Numbered from the stretch's first letter, positions 1 to 10,821 are shown. The stretch is 64,000 bases of DNA from Idiomarina piscisalsi (GCF_002211765.1 NZ_CP022133.1:2232001-2296000); one strand, 5' to 3'. Notes: generated by a model from the letters alone, not told the origin. Translations and numbers: made by a program.

Positions 1-1
1 T

Positions 2-553
2 ATTGGCCAAACCATTACTCAGGGCATTATTAGTGCAACCGGCGGCCGCGTTGGCGTGAGTAACTCCTATTCCGATCTGATACAAATGGATGCCGTCATC
101 AACCAAGGTGCGTCTGGCGGTGCATTAGTCAATACAGCCGGGGAGCTCATCGGTATTAATAACGCTCGCTATAACTCATCATTCGACGATGGCGGAGAAG
201 GCATTTATTTTGCCGTGCCCTACGCCACCGCTCAATCCGTTATGGATACATTAATTCGTGAAGGCGAAGTAGTGAGAGGTTACATCGGCATCACGGTTAA
301 CCCCAATTTTAGTGAGCAACAGTCATTATCCGGAATTTACGTGACTGGGGTGGAAAGAGGCAGCCCTGCTGCGTTAGCGGGCTTAAGACGTAATGACTTC
401 ATTGTTTCTATTGGAGGACAGCCGGTTCATTCAGCACCAGAGGGGCTCGATAAAGTCGCGAATGCTGAGCCCGGCGAAGCGTTAGAAGTTGAGTTTTACC
501 GGGGAGAACAGAAAATGGTTACCACTGTCACCGTTGCTGCACTCCCCAAATAA
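2..553 (+). CDS. degS: DegS-type periplasmic serine protease, 3' part
   Basis: This is the C-terminal part of an HtrA-family, membrane-anchored protease that senses misfolded outer-membrane proteins and cleaves the anti-sigma factor RseA. The reading frame is open from base 2, so the start lies outside the window; the GTG at 56 is internal. The catalytic serine sits in GASGGALVN (canonical GNSGGALVN, so Asn is replaced by Ala). It is followed by the RGYIGI segment and one PDZ domain reaching the stop. A single PDZ domain points to DegS rather than the two-PDZ DegP/DegQ. The gene converges on murA with one base between the stop codons. Confidence 0.9.
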   Translation: MGQTITQGIISATGGRVGVSNSYSDLIQMDAVINQGASGGALVNTAGELIGINNARYNSSFDDGGEGIYFAVPYATAQSVMDTLIREGEVVRGYIGITVNPNFSEQQSLSGIYVTGVERGSPAALAGLRRNDFIVSIGGQPVHSAPEGLDKVANAEPGEALEVEFYRGEQKMVTTVTVAALPK

Positions 554-554
554 C

Positions 555-1823
<1,269 letters not shown>

Positions 1824-1830
1824 TCAAGCC

Positions 1831-2085
1831 TTAAGGCATCATCAGTTTTTTATCACGCGCCCAGTCATCCGGCGTGTACGCTTTTATGGATACCGCGTGG
1901 ATTTCACCACTGGCAATATGAGGGTTCAGTGGTGCGTAAATAGCTTGCTGACGCTTCACTTTGTTCATGCTTTCGAACGCTTCACTGACGGCAATAATCT
2001 CAACATTGGCGCCGTCAACTTTAACGTAGAGTTCACTGAGATCGAGTGCGTCGTTGAGTAATGTTTTTAACTGTTCTTCATTCAT
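1831..2085 (-). CDS. ibaG: BolA-family protein IbaG
   Basis: A small 84-residue BolA/YrbA-like protein. BolA proteins pair with monothiol glutaredoxins and take part in iron-sulfur cluster handling; IbaG is the paralogue encoded beside murA. The sequence shows the BolA core, with a central segment ending in IASGEIHAVSIKAYT that carries the conserved His used in cluster binding. It lies 10 bp upstream of murA and about 37 bp downstream of mlaB on the same strand, so it is almost certainly in that operon. Context separates it from BolA proper. Confidence 0.92.
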   Translation of the reverse strand: MNEEQLKTLLNDALDLSELYVKVDGANVEIIAVSEAFESMNKVKRQQAIYAPLNPHIASGEIHAVSIKAYTPDDWARDKKLMMP

Positions 2086-2122
2086 TTGTAATTTGACCGC
2101 TTATGTTCTGTTCAAAAGGCGA

Positions 2123-2425
2123 CTAGCTTAACGAAAGCAGAGACTCAACGCCACTGACTGACGCAATTTGCTTCAATTGTTCAGAGGCACCGATGCATTT
2201 TAGTGGCGCATTAGTGCCTTGCGTTGCTTTCATTACTTCCAGCAGAAACGCAACACCGGCAGTATCAATAACCTCAACCTGGCTGACATCAACAGACACT
2301 AACTCATCGCCAAGCCACTGTCCGCGGGTCTTCCATAAAGCCGGGACGCTGTTACGCGTCAGCGAGCCTTTAAAAGCAATAACACTATCTTCTGTTCGAC
2401 TCACCGATGCCTGTGCCGTGCTCAT
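2123..2425 (-). CDS. mlaB: MlaB, STAS-domain subunit of the Mla phospholipid transporter
   Basis: A 100-residue cytoplasmic STAS-domain protein that binds the ATPase MlaF and is needed for assembly and activity of the MlaFEDB complex. The STAS signature IDTAG is at residues 53-57; the Thr of this motif is functionally important in the family. Its ATG shares one base with the mlaC stop codon (TAATG), which indicates translational coupling. Together with mlaC, D, E and F it makes a complete inner-membrane and periplasmic set; the outer-membrane partner MlaA is not in this window. Confidence 0.93.
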   Translation of the reverse strand: MSTAQASVSRTEDSVIAFKGSLTRNSVPALWKTRGQWLGDELVSVDVSQVEVIDTAGVAFLLEVMKATQGTNAPLKCIGASEQLKQIASVSGVESLLSLS

Positions 2426-3096
2426 TATATTCCCTCAGCTGGATTATCAACTTCTTCGTCAGCTTTGATAGGTTCTTGCGCCTTTTGTTCAATAAGTTCA
2501 ATTGTTTTATCAATGCCATTGGAGCGAATCACCGCAGAAATTTCACTTTGTTTGCTATTTAACAAACTAATACCTTCAACAACTAAGTCATAAGCCTTCC
2601 AGATATCTTCATCACGATCATAACGAATACGAAAATCGAGGCGTATCTCAGGGCGCCCAGTTTCCTTAACCCGCGTTTTTACAACCGCCGTCCGTGCATC
2701 ATCCGGAAGCTCTGCTGCGGGTTCAAAAGATACCGTGTGTTTGCTCTCATCGTACTGAGTAAAGGCTCTCGCATACGTCGCCACTAAATAGTCGTAAAAA
2801 GCACGATAAAAGGCTTCCCGCTGCTCTTGGGTAGTATCTCTTAAGTAGCGGCCCAGTACTTTTTTAGAGGCATACAAGCTATCCACATAAGGCATGAGCT
2901 CTTCTTTCACAATGACCTTTAAGTAATTTGGATCTTCATCAATTTTGGCTCGCTCGTTTTCAATCCGTTCAAACGTGACTTCAGCCACTTCTTTTAAGAG
3001 TTCATGCGGGTCGTCATTACGAATAAGTTCCGCATTTGCTGCTGAGCTCACAACCACCATGGCGACAAGCGCTAACAGCCACTTTTTAAATGACAT
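2425..3096 (-). CDS. mlaC: MlaC periplasmic phospholipid-binding protein
   Basis: The periplasmic carrier that shuttles phospholipids between MlaA at the outer membrane and the MlaD ring at the inner membrane. I place the start at 3096 (223 residues). An AAGGAG ribosome-binding site lies just upstream, and the protein then begins with a clean signal peptide (MSFKKWLLALVAMVVVSSA, cleavage after ANA). An in-frame start at 3147 would hide this peptide and overlap mlaD. The mature part has the helical MlaC/Ttg2D fold, with the family motif LRDTTQEQREAFYRAFYDY. The C-terminal tail is acidic. Confidence 0.94.
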   Translation of the reverse strand: MSFKKWLLALVAMVVVSSAANAELIRNDDPHELLKEVAEVTFERIENERAKIDEDPNYLKVIVKEELMPYVDSLYASKKVLGRYLRDTTQEQREAFYRAFYDYLVATYARAFTQYDESKHTVSFEPAAELPDDARTAVVKTRVKETGRPEIRLDFRIRYDRDEDIWKAYDLVVEGISLLNSKQSEISAVIRSNGIDKTIELIEQKAQEPIKADEEVDNPAEGI

Positions 3097-3112
3097 GATT
3101 GACTCCTTAATA

Positions 3113-3580
3113 CTAATCATTGCCCTGACTAAATAAGAATTGACCAATTAAGTTCTCTAACACTAATGCTGACTTGGTATCCGTAATTGAATCGCCGTCT
3201 TCCAGCATGCTGACACTGTCATCAATAAAACCCGGTTGTAAGCCTAAATACTGTTCACCCAGCAAGCCCGAAGTCAGAACAGAGACAGAGCTGGTCTCGG
3301 AAAATTCGTCGTATTCTTTGCTGATAGACATTTCAACTAACGGCTCGTAATAGTCTCCGGTCAATGAAATATTGGTCACTCGGCCAACAACAACGCCCCC
3401 CACTTTCACCGGCGAACGTACTTTCAAGCTACCAATATTGTCGAATTTTGCATAAAGCGTGTAGGTTTCACCCGATGTGGTCATGGTGCCACTGGCCGCT
3501 CGCAACGCAATAAAAGACAGCGCCAACACGCCCAGTACAACAAAAATACCTACCCATAACTGTGTTTTTCTTGATTCCAT
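3113..3580 (-). CDS. mlaD: MlaD, MCE-domain inner-membrane lipid-binding protein
   Basis: A 155-residue protein with one N-terminal transmembrane helix (about residues 7-28) and one MCE domain. In the family, six copies form a ring on MlaE through which lipid passes. The MCE core is visible in YAKFDNIGSLKVRSPVKVGG and the following VGRVTNISL. Length is normal. It sits 2 bp after mlaE and 16 bp before the chosen mlaC start, within one operon. Confidence 0.95.
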   Translation of the reverse strand: MESRKTQLWVGIFVVLGVLALSFIALRAASGTMTTSGETYTLYAKFDNIGSLKVRSPVKVGGVVVGRVTNISLTGDYYEPLVEMSISKEYDEFSETSSVSVLTSGLLGEQYLGLQPGFIDDSVSMLEDGDSITDTKSALVLENLIGQFLFSQGND

Positions 3581-3582
3581 GG

Positions 3583-4362
3583 TTACCCACCAAACATGAT
3601 AGCTGTAAGAATAAAGTCTAGACCTAAAACGGCTAAGGACGCAGTCACAACGGTTGAGGTTGTCGCTGCACTAATACCTGCGGATGTCGGCACGGCCCGA
3701 TACCCCTTGTAGAGGGCTATCCAGGTAACAACAAAAGCAAAAACAATGGACTTGATGACACCGTTTAATAAATCATCCTGCCAGTCGACAGCTGATTGCA
3801 TGACAGACCAAAACGCACCTTCGTCAACGCCGAGCCAACCCGACCCAACTAAGTAGCCGCCATAAATGCCGACGGCTGAGAACATAAGTGCCAGCAATGG
3901 CATACTAATTAAACCGGCCCAGAACCGCGGTGCGATAACTCGGCGTAATGGATCAACAGCCATCATTTCTAAGCTCGATAACTGCTCCGTCGCCTTCATT
4001 AACCCTATTTCTGCGGTCAACGCTGAGCCGGCCCGGCCGGCAAACAATAGACCAGTAACAACCGGCCCTAATTCACGCAACAATGAGAGCGCCACCATTG
4101 GCCCTAGACTCTGTTCGGCACCGTAATCGACTAATATCGTGTAGCCCTGGAGTCCTAAAACCATGCCAATAAACAAGCCACTGACAATAATAATGACCAT
4201 TGACAATACGCCAACGACATACATTTGCTTAATGAACAACGGCCAGGATTTGCGCGGTTGAGGCTTACCAATGATAGCGCTGACAAACATAGCTAAAGCA
4301 AAACCAATACCCGCCACGCTATCTAATACACGACGACCGACATTCTCTAAAAACTGGATCAT
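3583..4362 (-). CDS. mlaE: MlaE, permease of the Mla ABC transporter
   Basis: The integral inner-membrane permease (259 residues) of the MlaFEDB complex. The hydrophobic profile fits the family's membrane helices, with the conserved segment [20 protein letters not shown] and the coupling-helix region [17 protein letters not shown] that contacts MlaF. Its ATG overlaps the mlaF stop as ATGA. Whether the complex works mainly in retrograde transport is family knowledge, not something visible in this sequence. Confidence 0.95.
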   Translation of the reverse strand: MIQFLENVGRRVLDSVAGIGFALAMFVSAIIGKPQPRKSWPLFIKQMYVVGVLSMVIIIVSGLFIGMVLGLQGYTILVDYGAEQSLGPMVALSLLRELGPVVTGLLFAGRAGSALTAEIGLMKATEQLSSLEMMAVDPLRRVIAPRFWAGLISMPLLALMFSAVGIYGGYLVGSGWLGVDEGAFWSVMQSAVDWQDDLLNGVIKSIVFAFVVTWIALYKGYRAVPTSAGISAATTSTVVTASLAVLGLDFILTAIMFGG

Positions 4363-5159
4363 TTATCGCCCCCCAGTAAGTCCGTCGTAAAGTCGTCATT
4401 GGAATAATGAAACGCCACAGGACCATCTGCATTGCCTTGTAAAAACTGCTGAATAATATCGGTGTTGTTATTTCTCAGCTCGTCCGGCGTACCTTCACCA
4501 ACAATTTTTTTGTTCGCAATGACGTACGCATAATCAGCGATAGACAGCACTTCTTTGACGTCGTGAGAGACCACGATGGAGGTTAAACCTAAGGATTCAT
4601 TCAGTGACTTAATCAGTTTCACGATCACGCCCATTGAAATGGGATCCTGCCCGGCGAAGGGCTCGTCGTACATAATTAATTCAGGATCGAGAGCGATAGC
4701 CCGGGCCAGTGCCGCGCGTCGTGCCATCCCCCCGGATAACTCAGAGGGCATTAAATCTCTTGCTCCGCGCAACCCAACCGCTTCCAGTTTCATCAAAACA
4801 ACGCTGCGAATAATGTCTTCTGAAAGCTCAGTGTGCTCACGCAAAGGGAAAGCAACATTGTCAAACACCGACATATCGGTAAACAACGCACCGCTTTGAA
4901 ACAGCATGCTCATGCGTTTTCTAAGCTCATAAAGCTTGTCCCGGCTTAACTGAGGCACCTCTTCACCAGCCACTTTAATACTGCCTTTACTTGGCTTGAG
5001 CTGGCCGCCAATAAGTTTCAGCAGTGTGGTTTTGCCGATACCGCTGGGGCCCATCACCGCTATCACTTTTCCTTTTGGCACACTTAACGACAAACCTTTG
5101 TATAGCGGTCTGTTACCATGGCCAAAATGAACGTCTTTTAACTCAACTAACTGTGTCAC
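4359..5159 (-). CDS. mlaF: MlaF, ATPase of the Mla phospholipid transporter
   Basis: The cytoplasmic ABC ATPase (266 residues) powering the Mla system. Walker A GPSGIGKT is at 37-44, the signature LSGGM at 141-145, Walker B LIMYDE at about 161-166 and the switch His in SHD near 199. The C-terminal tail extends beyond the core ABC domain, as in MlaF, where it contacts MlaB. The start is GTG, supported by an AGGAAAG ribosome-binding site just upstream. It is the first gene of the mla-ibaG-murA operon; a candidate -10 lies about 50 bp upstream. Confidence 0.95.
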   Translation of the reverse strand: MTQLVELKDVHFGHGNRPLYKGLSLSVPKGKVIAVMGPSGIGKTTLLKLIGGQLKPSKGSIKVAGEEVPQLSRDKLYELRKRMSMLFQSGALFTDMSVFDNVAFPLREHTELSEDIIRSVVLMKLEAVGLRGARDLMPSELSGGMARRAALARAIALDPELIMYDEPFAGQDPISMGVIVKLIKSLNESLGLTSIVVSHDVKEVLSIADYAYVIANKKIVGEGTPDELRNNNTDIIQQFLQGNADGPVAFHYSNDDFTTDLLGGDK

Positions 5160-5205
5160 ACGCTTTCCTGTTTCTCTCGACCGCTAAGCTTCATTAAAGC
5201 TGAAG

Positions 5206-5235
5206 AGTATAACGGTTTCCGGTTACATCCTGCAC
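5206..5235 (-). promoter_or_regulatory. Possible promoter of the mla-ibaG-murA operon
   Basis: On the minus strand a TATACT hexamer (5206-5211) lies about 50 bp upstream of mlaF, in the 99-bp gap behind the tetR gene. The matching -35 (about TGCAGG at 17-bp spacing) is poor, so the call is weak. Nothing else in this gap stands out. Confidence 0.3.
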
Positions 5236-5258
5236 CGTAATAATTGTTGCAAAGTTTA

Positions 5259-5846
5259 TCAGTTACCGGTGTGGGTTTCCGTTAATTTATCGATTTGATT
5301 CAGTAAATATTCCGCAAATTGCTCTCTTTCAGTTACACACTGCTCGCATAAGTTCAATTGCTCGAACAATCGGGCGCCATGCACCGAATAAAAAAGCATT
5401 CGTCCGACTTGCTCACCCAAATGCTGTTCCATCTGCTTTATGGTATCGTTAACATGGCGCTTTAACGGTTCCAGCAATTCAGGGTTGCTCGCTGCAGCTG
5501 CCAGCATTCCACTTCCTAAACGGGCGCACTCAGCATCCGTATCCAAAGCGGCCAATAATATACTCTTGGGGGCTTTATTTGGGTCACTATCAAGACGCTT
5601 GAGATGCTCTTTTCTCAACGACTCAAAACGCTCAACACGACGCTGCAACATGGCTTGAAGCAAAGCGTCTTTATTGGCGAAGTGGTAAAGCAAACCGCCT
5701 TTACTGATACCGGTTTTCTGACTCAACGCATCAAACGTCAGGTGTGAAGCTCCCTCACTAGCAACTAAGCTATCCGCAGCATCCAAAATCAGCGCTTTGT
5801 TACTGGGGCGACCGACTTTGTTCTGAGAATCATTTGGGGTTTGCAT
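5259..5846 (-). CDS. TetR/AcrR-family transcriptional regulator
   Basis: A 195-residue one-component repressor type. The N-terminal helix-turn-helix domain is clear (GRPSNKALILDAADSLVASE, then SQKTGISKGGLLYHFANKDA). The C-terminal ligand domain is helical and lacks residues that would name an effector; two cysteines fall in the LCEQC segment. I chose the ATG at 5846, preceded by AAGG at good distance; a GTG at 5855 is too close to that site. The gene lies between the divergent mla and kds operons, where enterobacteria have other genes. A palindrome just upstream (5862-5877) may be its operator. Target genes are unknown; autoregulation is the safest guess. Confidence 0.85.
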   Translation of the reverse strand: MQTPNDSQNKVGRPSNKALILDAADSLVASEGASHLTFDALSQKTGISKGGLLYHFANKDALLQAMLQRRVERFESLRKEHLKRLDSDPNKAPKSILLAALDTDAECARLGSGMLAAAASNPELLEPLKRHVNDTIKQMEQHLGEQVGRMLFYSVHGARLFEQLNLCEQCVTEREQFAEYLLNQIDKLTETHTGN

Positions 5847-5861
5847 ACACAACACCTTTTC

Positions 5862-5877
5862 TAAACCGTCTGGTTGG
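5862..5877. promoter_or_regulatory. Candidate TetR operator
   Basis: The sequence AACC-GTCT-GGTT (5864-5875) is an inverted repeat located 16 bp upstream of the tetR ATG. Its ACC/GGT half-sites and spacing resemble operators of TetR-family repressors such as NemR. Position and symmetry support autoregulation; this is inference. Confidence 0.45.
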
Positions 5878-5924
5878 TATAGTAATTAATTTTAGGCAAA
5901 ATCGCAAGATTTCCGCCTTGGCGG

Positions 5925-5954
5925 TAGGCATAACCCAAACGAATAACGTATTAT
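5925..5954 (+). promoter_or_regulatory. Possible promoter of the kdsD-mgtE operon
   Basis: TAGGCA (5925-5930) and TATTAT (5949-5954) are separated by 18 bp and end about 33 bp upstream of the kdsD start. The -10 matches five of six consensus bases. A GC-rich palindrome, CCGCCTTGGCGG (5913-5924), abuts the -35 and could be a regulator site. Confidence 0.35.
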
Positions 5955-5986
5955 AGCCCCAGTAGACTTAAGATTGGGAAAAAGCA

Positions 5987-6964
5987 ATGAAGCAAGTGAC
6001 CCAGAACTTTCGCCAACTAGGGCAACAAGTCCTGGATATTGAGAAGCAAGCCATTGAAGGGCTTTATGAGTACCTCGATGATAACTTCGATGCGGCCTGT
6101 CAGACATTATTTAACTGCAAAGGCCGGGTTATTGTGACCGGTATGGGTAAATCAGGGCACATTGGCGGGAAAATAGCCGCCACATTGGCATCAACGGGGA
6201 CACCATCGTTCTTCGTGCACCCAGGCGAAGCCAGTCACGGCGACTTAGGCATGGTTGCGGCTCAAGATGTGGTTATTGCTATTTCAAACAGTGGTGAAAC
6301 GTCAGAGGTTCTGAACATTTTACCGGTGATTAAACGCCTTGGTGTGCCACTGATTGCCATGACAGGCAAGCCTGAATCCACTCTGGCTCGGCTTGCAGAT
6401 ACCCACGTGTGCATTGCGGTCGCTCAGGAAGCCTGTCCATTAGGTTTGGCGCCAACAGCGTCCACTACCGCAACATTGGTCATGGGAGACGCGTTAGCCG
6501 TCGCACTCCTAAATGCGCGAGGTTTTACCGCCGACGACTTTGCTTTGTCGCATCCAGGTGGCTCACTAGGAAAGCGCTTATTACTGCGCCTGCACGATAT
6601 TATGCACACTGGCGAACGTATTCCACTGGTGTCAGAAACCGATATTATTCGTGACGCCTTATTGGAGATGTCTCGTAAAGGTCTGGGCATGACCGCAATT
6701 ACAGATACCCAGGGCCGATTAGCCGGCATTTTTACCGATGGTGATTTACGCCGTATTCTGGATAATCAAGTCGATGTGCACAGCACCTCTATTGCTGATG
6801 TGATGACGCGTTCATGCACAACCGCGAATGCGGATATGCTGGCTGCCGAAGCATTAAAACTAATGCAAGATCGCAAAATAAACGGACTGATTATTACCGA
6901 CCATGAAGGTCGTCCTTGCGGCGCAATGAATATGCATGACTTACTGCAAGCGGGGGTTCTGTAA
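5987..6964 (+). CDS. kdsD: Arabinose-5-phosphate isomerase KdsD
   Basis: Converts D-ribulose 5-phosphate to D-arabinose 5-phosphate, the first step of Kdo synthesis for LPS. The 325 residues comprise an N-terminal SIS domain (about 40-175), with TGMGKSGHIGGKIAATLAST holding the conserved Lys at 55 and HPGEASHGDLGM carrying the next conserved His. Two CBS domains follow (about 205-325; the first begins at the LHDIMHTG segment). Domain order and length match enterobacterial KdsD. First gene of an eleven-gene plus-strand run; kdsC follows directly. Confidence 0.95.
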   Translation: MKQVTQNFRQLGQQVLDIEKQAIEGLYEYLDDNFDAACQTLFNCKGRVIVTGMGKSGHIGGKIAATLASTGTPSFFVHPGEASHGDLGMVAAQDVVIAISNSGETSEVLNILPVIKRLGVPLIAMTGKPESTLARLADTHVCIAVAQEACPLGLAPTASTTATLVMGDALAVALLNARGFTADDFALSHPGGSLGKRLLLRLHDIMHTGERIPLVSETDIIRDALLEMSRKGLGMTAITDTQGRLAGIFTDGDLRRILDNQVDVHSTSIADVMTRSCTTANADMLAAEALKLMQDRKINGLIITDHEGRPCGAMNMHDLLQAGVL

Positions 6965-6965
6965 C

Positions 6966-7520
6966 ATGGAGTGTATTAATACCTGGTATGGGGACATTGA
7001 AAAGCAATTGTTTGAGCGCTTCTCAAAGGTTCGGCTGTTAATTCTCGACGTCGATGGTGTTTTTTCGGACGGTCGAATATACCTTGGCAACGATGGTGAA
7101 GAGCTGAAAGCTTTCCACACTCGGGACGGCTTTGGTATGAAAGCACTTAAGAATGCGGGCATACAGACAGCTGTCATCACCGGTCGCCAATCGAACATCG
7201 TTGAGCGTCGAATGCAGCATTTAGACGTGTCTGACATCTATCAGGGACAAGCCGACAAAACCCAGGCATATAATGAGCTTCTGACTCATCACGGCGTGAA
7301 TGCTGAACAGACTGCCTATGTCGGAGACGACACACCCGATCTTCCGCTGATACAGCAAGCCGGCATTGGTGTTGCTGTAAAAGATGCACACCCTTCCATT
7401 CAGCAGCAGGCTCAATACATTACCCGCTGTGCCGGTGGCTTTGGCGCGGTTCGTGAGGTGTGTGACTTGATTATGTTAAGTCAGGGGCTTTTGCATGATG
7501 CCAAAGGAGCCAGTGTGTGA
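6966..7520 (+). CDS. kdsC: 3-deoxy-D-manno-octulosonate 8-phosphate phosphatase KdsC
   Basis: A 184-residue cytoplasmic HAD-family phosphatase that releases Kdo from Kdo-8-phosphate. The HAD motifs are LLILDVDGVFSDG (nucleophile Asp about 28, acid Asp 30), ITGRQS, and YVGDDTPDLP. The C-terminal GGFGAVREVCDLI loop, which completes the neighbour's active site in the tetramer, is present. The start at 6966 is preferred over an in-frame ATG at 6936, which lies inside kdsD and gives an N-terminus unlike the family. It ends in GTGA, overlapping the lptC start. Confidence 0.95.
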   Translation: MECINTWYGDIEKQLFERFSKVRLLILDVDGVFSDGRIYLGNDGEELKAFHTRDGFGMKALKNAGIQTAVITGRQSNIVERRMQHLDVSDIYQGQADKTQAYNELLTHHGVNAEQTAYVGDDTPDLPLIQQAGIGVAVKDAHPSIQQQAQYITRCAGGFGAVREVCDLIMLSQGLLHDAKGASV

Positions 7521-8080
7521 ATTGGCGCATCGTCGGTATTATCGTTCTTCTGTTTGGTGCCGGGCTATTGCTCGTTCTGCGTCCCTTTAGTGACGATGGC
7601 AGAGAAAGCGCTGCCACGGCGACAAAACTGATGCAGCCAGATTTTACCGCCTACGGACTTGAAACCAAAATATTTGAAAGTGATGGCGTCCTGGCGCATA
7701 AGATTCGCTCAGAAGAAATGGCTCATTACAACCAAATAGGTTTAACCGAGCTCAAGCAGCCTCAATACTCAATATTTTCGGAAGACGGCACAGAGACCTG
7801 GCAAGTCACCGCCGAGCAGGGTACCTTTTACGATGATAAAACGCTGATTCTGGAGCGTAGCGTTGAAATATTAGCATTGCAGGAAAGTTCTCCCATACAG
7901 CGCGTTATGACAGAATATCTGGTTATCGACTTAGCCAATGAATCAATGAGCACTGAATACCCGGTATTAATGCGAGGTCCGCAAGTGGAAGTTCGCGGAG
8001 ATGGTTTAAGCGCCGACATGAGCGCAGAAATGATGGAGTTAAAACGACATGTTAAAACGGTTTTCCAGCCTAAGTCTTAG
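7517..8080 (+). CDS. lptC: LptC, inner-membrane component of the LPS export bridge
   Basis: A 187-residue bitopic protein with one N-terminal transmembrane helix (about residues 4-23) and a periplasmic beta-jellyroll domain that passes LPS from LptB2FG to LptA. The start is GTG, overlapping the kdsC stop. The family is poorly conserved; the call rests on length, topology and the kdsC-lptC-lptA-lptB order. It overlaps lptA by 32 bp. LptF, LptG, LptD and LptE are encoded elsewhere. Confidence 0.92.
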   Translation: MNWRIVGIIVLLFGAGLLLVLRPFSDDGRESAATATKLMQPDFTAYGLETKIFESDGVLAHKIRSEEMAHYNQIGLTELKQPQYSIFSEDGTETWQVTAEQGTFYDDKTLILERSVEILALQESSPIQRVMTEYLVIDLANESMSTEYPVLMRGPQVEVRGDGLSADMSAEMMELKRHVKTVFQPKS

Positions 8081-8585
8081 CTTTTTTGTGCTTATCGCAT
8101 TGCCTTTGACGGCGATGGCGCAAGGAAAGGCTGACTTTAAAAAGCCGATGGAAGTCGAGTCAAGCCACGAGCAATTCGACATAAAGAACAATAAGTTAGT
8201 ACTTACTGACAATGTTGTTATCCGTCAGGGCACACTACTTATTAAGGCGGATCGACTCGAAGCCTCTGCCAGCGAAAGCGGCGAGCAGGCGGACACCTTT
8301 ATTGCTGAAGGTTCACCGGCAACCTACACGCAGACCCTGGAAAACGGCAACGATATTAGCGCTCAGGCAAATAAAATAACCTATTTCCAAGTCGAACAGC
8401 GTCTCGAGCTCAGCGGGGACGCGAGAATCTCTCAGGGCACAAGCAGTTCAAGCGGAGATACGATCGTCTACGACTTAGCCGCACAGACGATCTCTGCAAG
8501 CAGCTCTGATGCCGATAACGGGCGCGTAATTACGATATTTACGCCGAAAACAAAAGACGACAAAACCGACAACGAGAACCGTTAA
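8049..8585 (+). CDS. lptA: LptA, periplasmic LPS bridge protein
   Basis: A 178-residue OstA-like protein that polymerises into the periplasmic bridge carrying LPS to LptD. A signal peptide (about residues 1-24, ending TAMA) precedes the beta-jellyroll, which begins at the family-typical [16 protein letters not shown]. The C-terminus is hydrophilic and acidic. The start lies inside lptC; 2 bp separate its stop from lptB. Confidence 0.94.
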   Translation: MLKRFSSLSLSFFVLIALPLTAMAQGKADFKKPMEVESSHEQFDIKNNKLVLTDNVVIRQGTLLIKADRLEASASESGEQADTFIAEGSPATYTQTLENGNDISAQANKITYFQVEQRLELSGDARISQGTSSSSGDTIVYDLAAQTISASSSDADNGRVITIFTPKTKDDKTDNENR

Positions 8586-8587
8586 TT

Positions 8588-9313
8588 ATGGCCACCTTAC
8601 GAGTCAAACATCTTGCCAAAAGCTTTAAGCGTCGTCAGGTTGTAAAGGACGTTAGCCTGGAGGTCAGTCAGGGCCAGATTATTGGGCTCTTAGGACCCAA
8701 TGGTGCGGGAAAAACAACGACGTTTTATATGATTGTCGGCTTAATCAACAGCGACAAAGGCCAGATTTCACTAGACAAAGACGACCTAACGTCTCTGCCA
8801 ATGCATGAGCGCGCTCGCCGCGGAATTGGTTATCTACCGCAAGAAGCATCGATTTTCAGAAAGCTGACCGTGCGCGATAACCTCATGGCGATATTAGAAA
8901 CCCGTAAAGAGCTTTCAGCGGACGCTCGCGAAGAACAGCTCGACTCGCTTCTTGAAGAGTTCAATATTGGTCATATCGCGAACAGTCTGGGGATGAGCTT
9001 ATCCGGCGGTGAGAGACGTCGTGTCGAAATTGCCCGCGCCCTTGCCGCAGAGCCCACGTTTATTCTTCTGGATGAGCCCTTTGCAGGCGTCGACCCAATT
9101 TCGGTTATCGACATTAAGAAAATTGTTGAACATTTAAAGCAGCGTGGTATTGGTGTACTTATTACAGACCACAATGTCAGAGAAACCTTGTCCGTTTGTG
9201 AGCATGCGTACATTGTTAGTCACGGAGAACTTATTGCCAGCGGAGATGCAGAAAGTATATTATCGAATCAACAGGTTAAAGATGTTTACCTCGGTGAGCA
9301 GTTCACCCTTTAA
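8588..9313 (+). CDS. lptB: LptB, ATPase of the LPS exporter
   Basis: A 241-residue ABC ATPase that, as a dimer with LptFG, extracts LPS from the inner membrane. Walker [15 protein letters not shown] is near residues 38-51, the signature [16 protein letters not shown] in the middle, Walker [14 protein letters not shown] after it, and the switch His in TDHNVRET. These are the hallmarks of LptB (YhbG). It is followed by rpoN after 21 bp, as in most proteobacteria. Confidence 0.97.
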   Translation: MATLRVKHLAKSFKRRQVVKDVSLEVSQGQIIGLLGPNGAGKTTTFYMIVGLINSDKGQISLDKDDLTSLPMHERARRGIGYLPQEASIFRKLTVRDNLMAILETRKELSADAREEQLDSLLEEFNIGHIANSLGMSLSGGERRRVEIARALAAEPTFILLDEPFAGVDPISVIDIKKIVEHLKQRGIGVLITDHNVRETLSVCEHAYIVSHGELIASGDAESILSNQQVKDVYLGEQFTL

Positions 9314-9334
9314 CGTGATACCGGGACGATAACC

Positions 9335-10795
9335 ATGAGACAAAGTCTGCAGCTAAAAATTGGTCAGCAACTGACCATGACGCCTCAGTTACAACAAGCG
9401 ATACGCTTGCTGCAGCTTTCTTCGCTCGACTTACAGGCTGAAATTCAGGACGCGCTGGACAATAACCCGTTACTGGAAGTTGAAAGCGAACAACCTCATG
9501 ACGGTGACAGCACCGATTCCCTTCACTCGTCAAATAAAGACGACAGTCAGCGTGAAACCTCCGATGTTATAAAAACTCAGGAAATGCCAGAAGATCTCCC
9601 TGTGGACAGCACATGGGATGATACCTATTCATCGCCGACTCCTGCTACCGGAGCGGCCTCAAACGGCAAATCCTACGACGGTGACTATGAGGTGTACCAA
9701 GGCTCAACGAGCGAGTCTTTGCAAGACCATCTGATTTGGCAAATGCAACTGTCGCACTTTTCTGAAGAAGACACTGCGATTGGCGAAGCCATTATCGAAG
9801 CCATTGACGACAATGGTTATTTAACAACGGATATTGAAGACATTATTGAGTCTGTGCACTTGCCCGAGGTTGGTGAAGAAGAAGTCTGCATGGTACTCAA
9901 GCGCATCCAACACTTTGACCCAGTCGGTGTCGGCGCACGTACCGTCAGCGAGTGCCTGGCGATTCAATTACGACAACTGGACGACAGCACGCCGTTTAAG
10001 CTCGCTGCTATCACTCTGGTTAGCGAGCATATGGACTTGCTGGGCAACCGAGACTTCCGCAATATCCAGAAAAAGCTCAAATTAACCGAAAATGACTTAC
10101 GTGAAGTCATGCGGCTGATTCAGCAAATGCACCCGCACCCGGGCGAACAAGTTGCTCAACAAGAAGTTGAGTACGTGATTCCTGACGTTGCGGTCATGAA
10201 AAAGAATGGTCGCTGGGTGGTCGAATTAAACCCGGATAGCGTACCTAAATTAAAGGTCAATGAAGAATACGCGGCACTGAGTAAAGCGGCGAAGTCCTCG
10301 GCAGACAGTCAGTACATTAAAAACCATACACAGGAAGCGCGTTGGTTTATTAAAAGTCTGGAGAGTCGCAATGAAACGCTGTTGAAAGTTGCCAACTGTA
10401 TTGTTCAGCGCCAGCAGGGCTTTTTTGAGTACGGTGAAGAGGCCATGAAACCGATGGTACTCAATGATGTCGCTGAAGCCGTGGAAATGCATGAAAGCAC
10501 CATTTCACGGGTAACAACGCAGAAGTTTCTGCACTGCCCACGAGGCATTTTTGAATTAAAATACTTTTTCTCTAGCCATGTCAGTACAGAAGGTGGAGGT
10601 GAGTGTTCAAGTACCGCAATACGTGCTTTAATTAAGAAGTTAGTCGCTGCAGAAAACCGTAGCAAACCATTAAGCGACAGCAAAATCGCTGAACTGATAG
10701 CCGAGCAAGGCATCAAAGTAGCGAGGAGGACAATTGCGAAGTACCGGGAATCACTGAATATTCCCTCATCGAGTCAACGCAAGAGTCTTTTATAA
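9335..10795 (+). CDS. rpoN: RNA polymerase sigma-54 factor RpoN
   Basis: The alternative sigma factor recognising -24/-12 promoters and needing enhancer-binding ATPases. In 486 residues it shows the Gln/Leu-rich region I (begins [20 protein letters not shown]), an acidic variable region II (about 50-125), the core-binding domain, the DNA-binding helix-turn-helix ([18 protein letters not shown]) and the RpoN box [10 protein letters not shown] near the C-terminus. All parts are intact. In Vibrionaceae and Alteromonadales sigma-54 commonly controls polar flagella and nitrogen genes; no target is evident here. Confidence 0.98.
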   Translation: MRQSLQLKIGQQLTMTPQLQQAIRLLQLSSLDLQAEIQDALDNNPLLEVESEQPHDGDSTDSLHSSNKDDSQRETSDVIKTQEMPEDLPVDSTWDDTYSSPTPATGAASNGKSYDGDYEVYQGSTSESLQDHLIWQMQLSHFSEEDTAIGEAIIEAIDDNGYLTTDIEDIIESVHLPEVGEEEVCMVLKRIQHFDPVGVGARTVSECLAIQLRQLDDSTPFKLAAITLVSEHMDLLGNRDFRNIQKKLKLTENDLREVMRLIQQMHPHPGEQVAQQEVEYVIPDVAVMKKNGRWVVELNPDSVPKLKVNEEYAALSKAAKSSADSQYIKNHTQEARWFIKSLESRNETLLKVANCIVQRQQGFFEYGEEAMKPMVLNDVAEAVEMHESTISRVTTQKFLHCPRGIFELKYFFSSHVSTEGGGECSSTAIRALIKKLVAAENRSKPLSDSKIAELIAEQGIKVARRTIAKYRESLNIPSSSQRKSLL

Positions 10796-10821
10796 CTTGT
10801 AAACTGCAGAAGGAAGACGTT

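Noticed and set aside
6936..6965. Upstream in-frame ATG for kdsC
   Set aside because: It lies inside kdsD and adds residues unlike the family; 6966 fits the known N-terminus.
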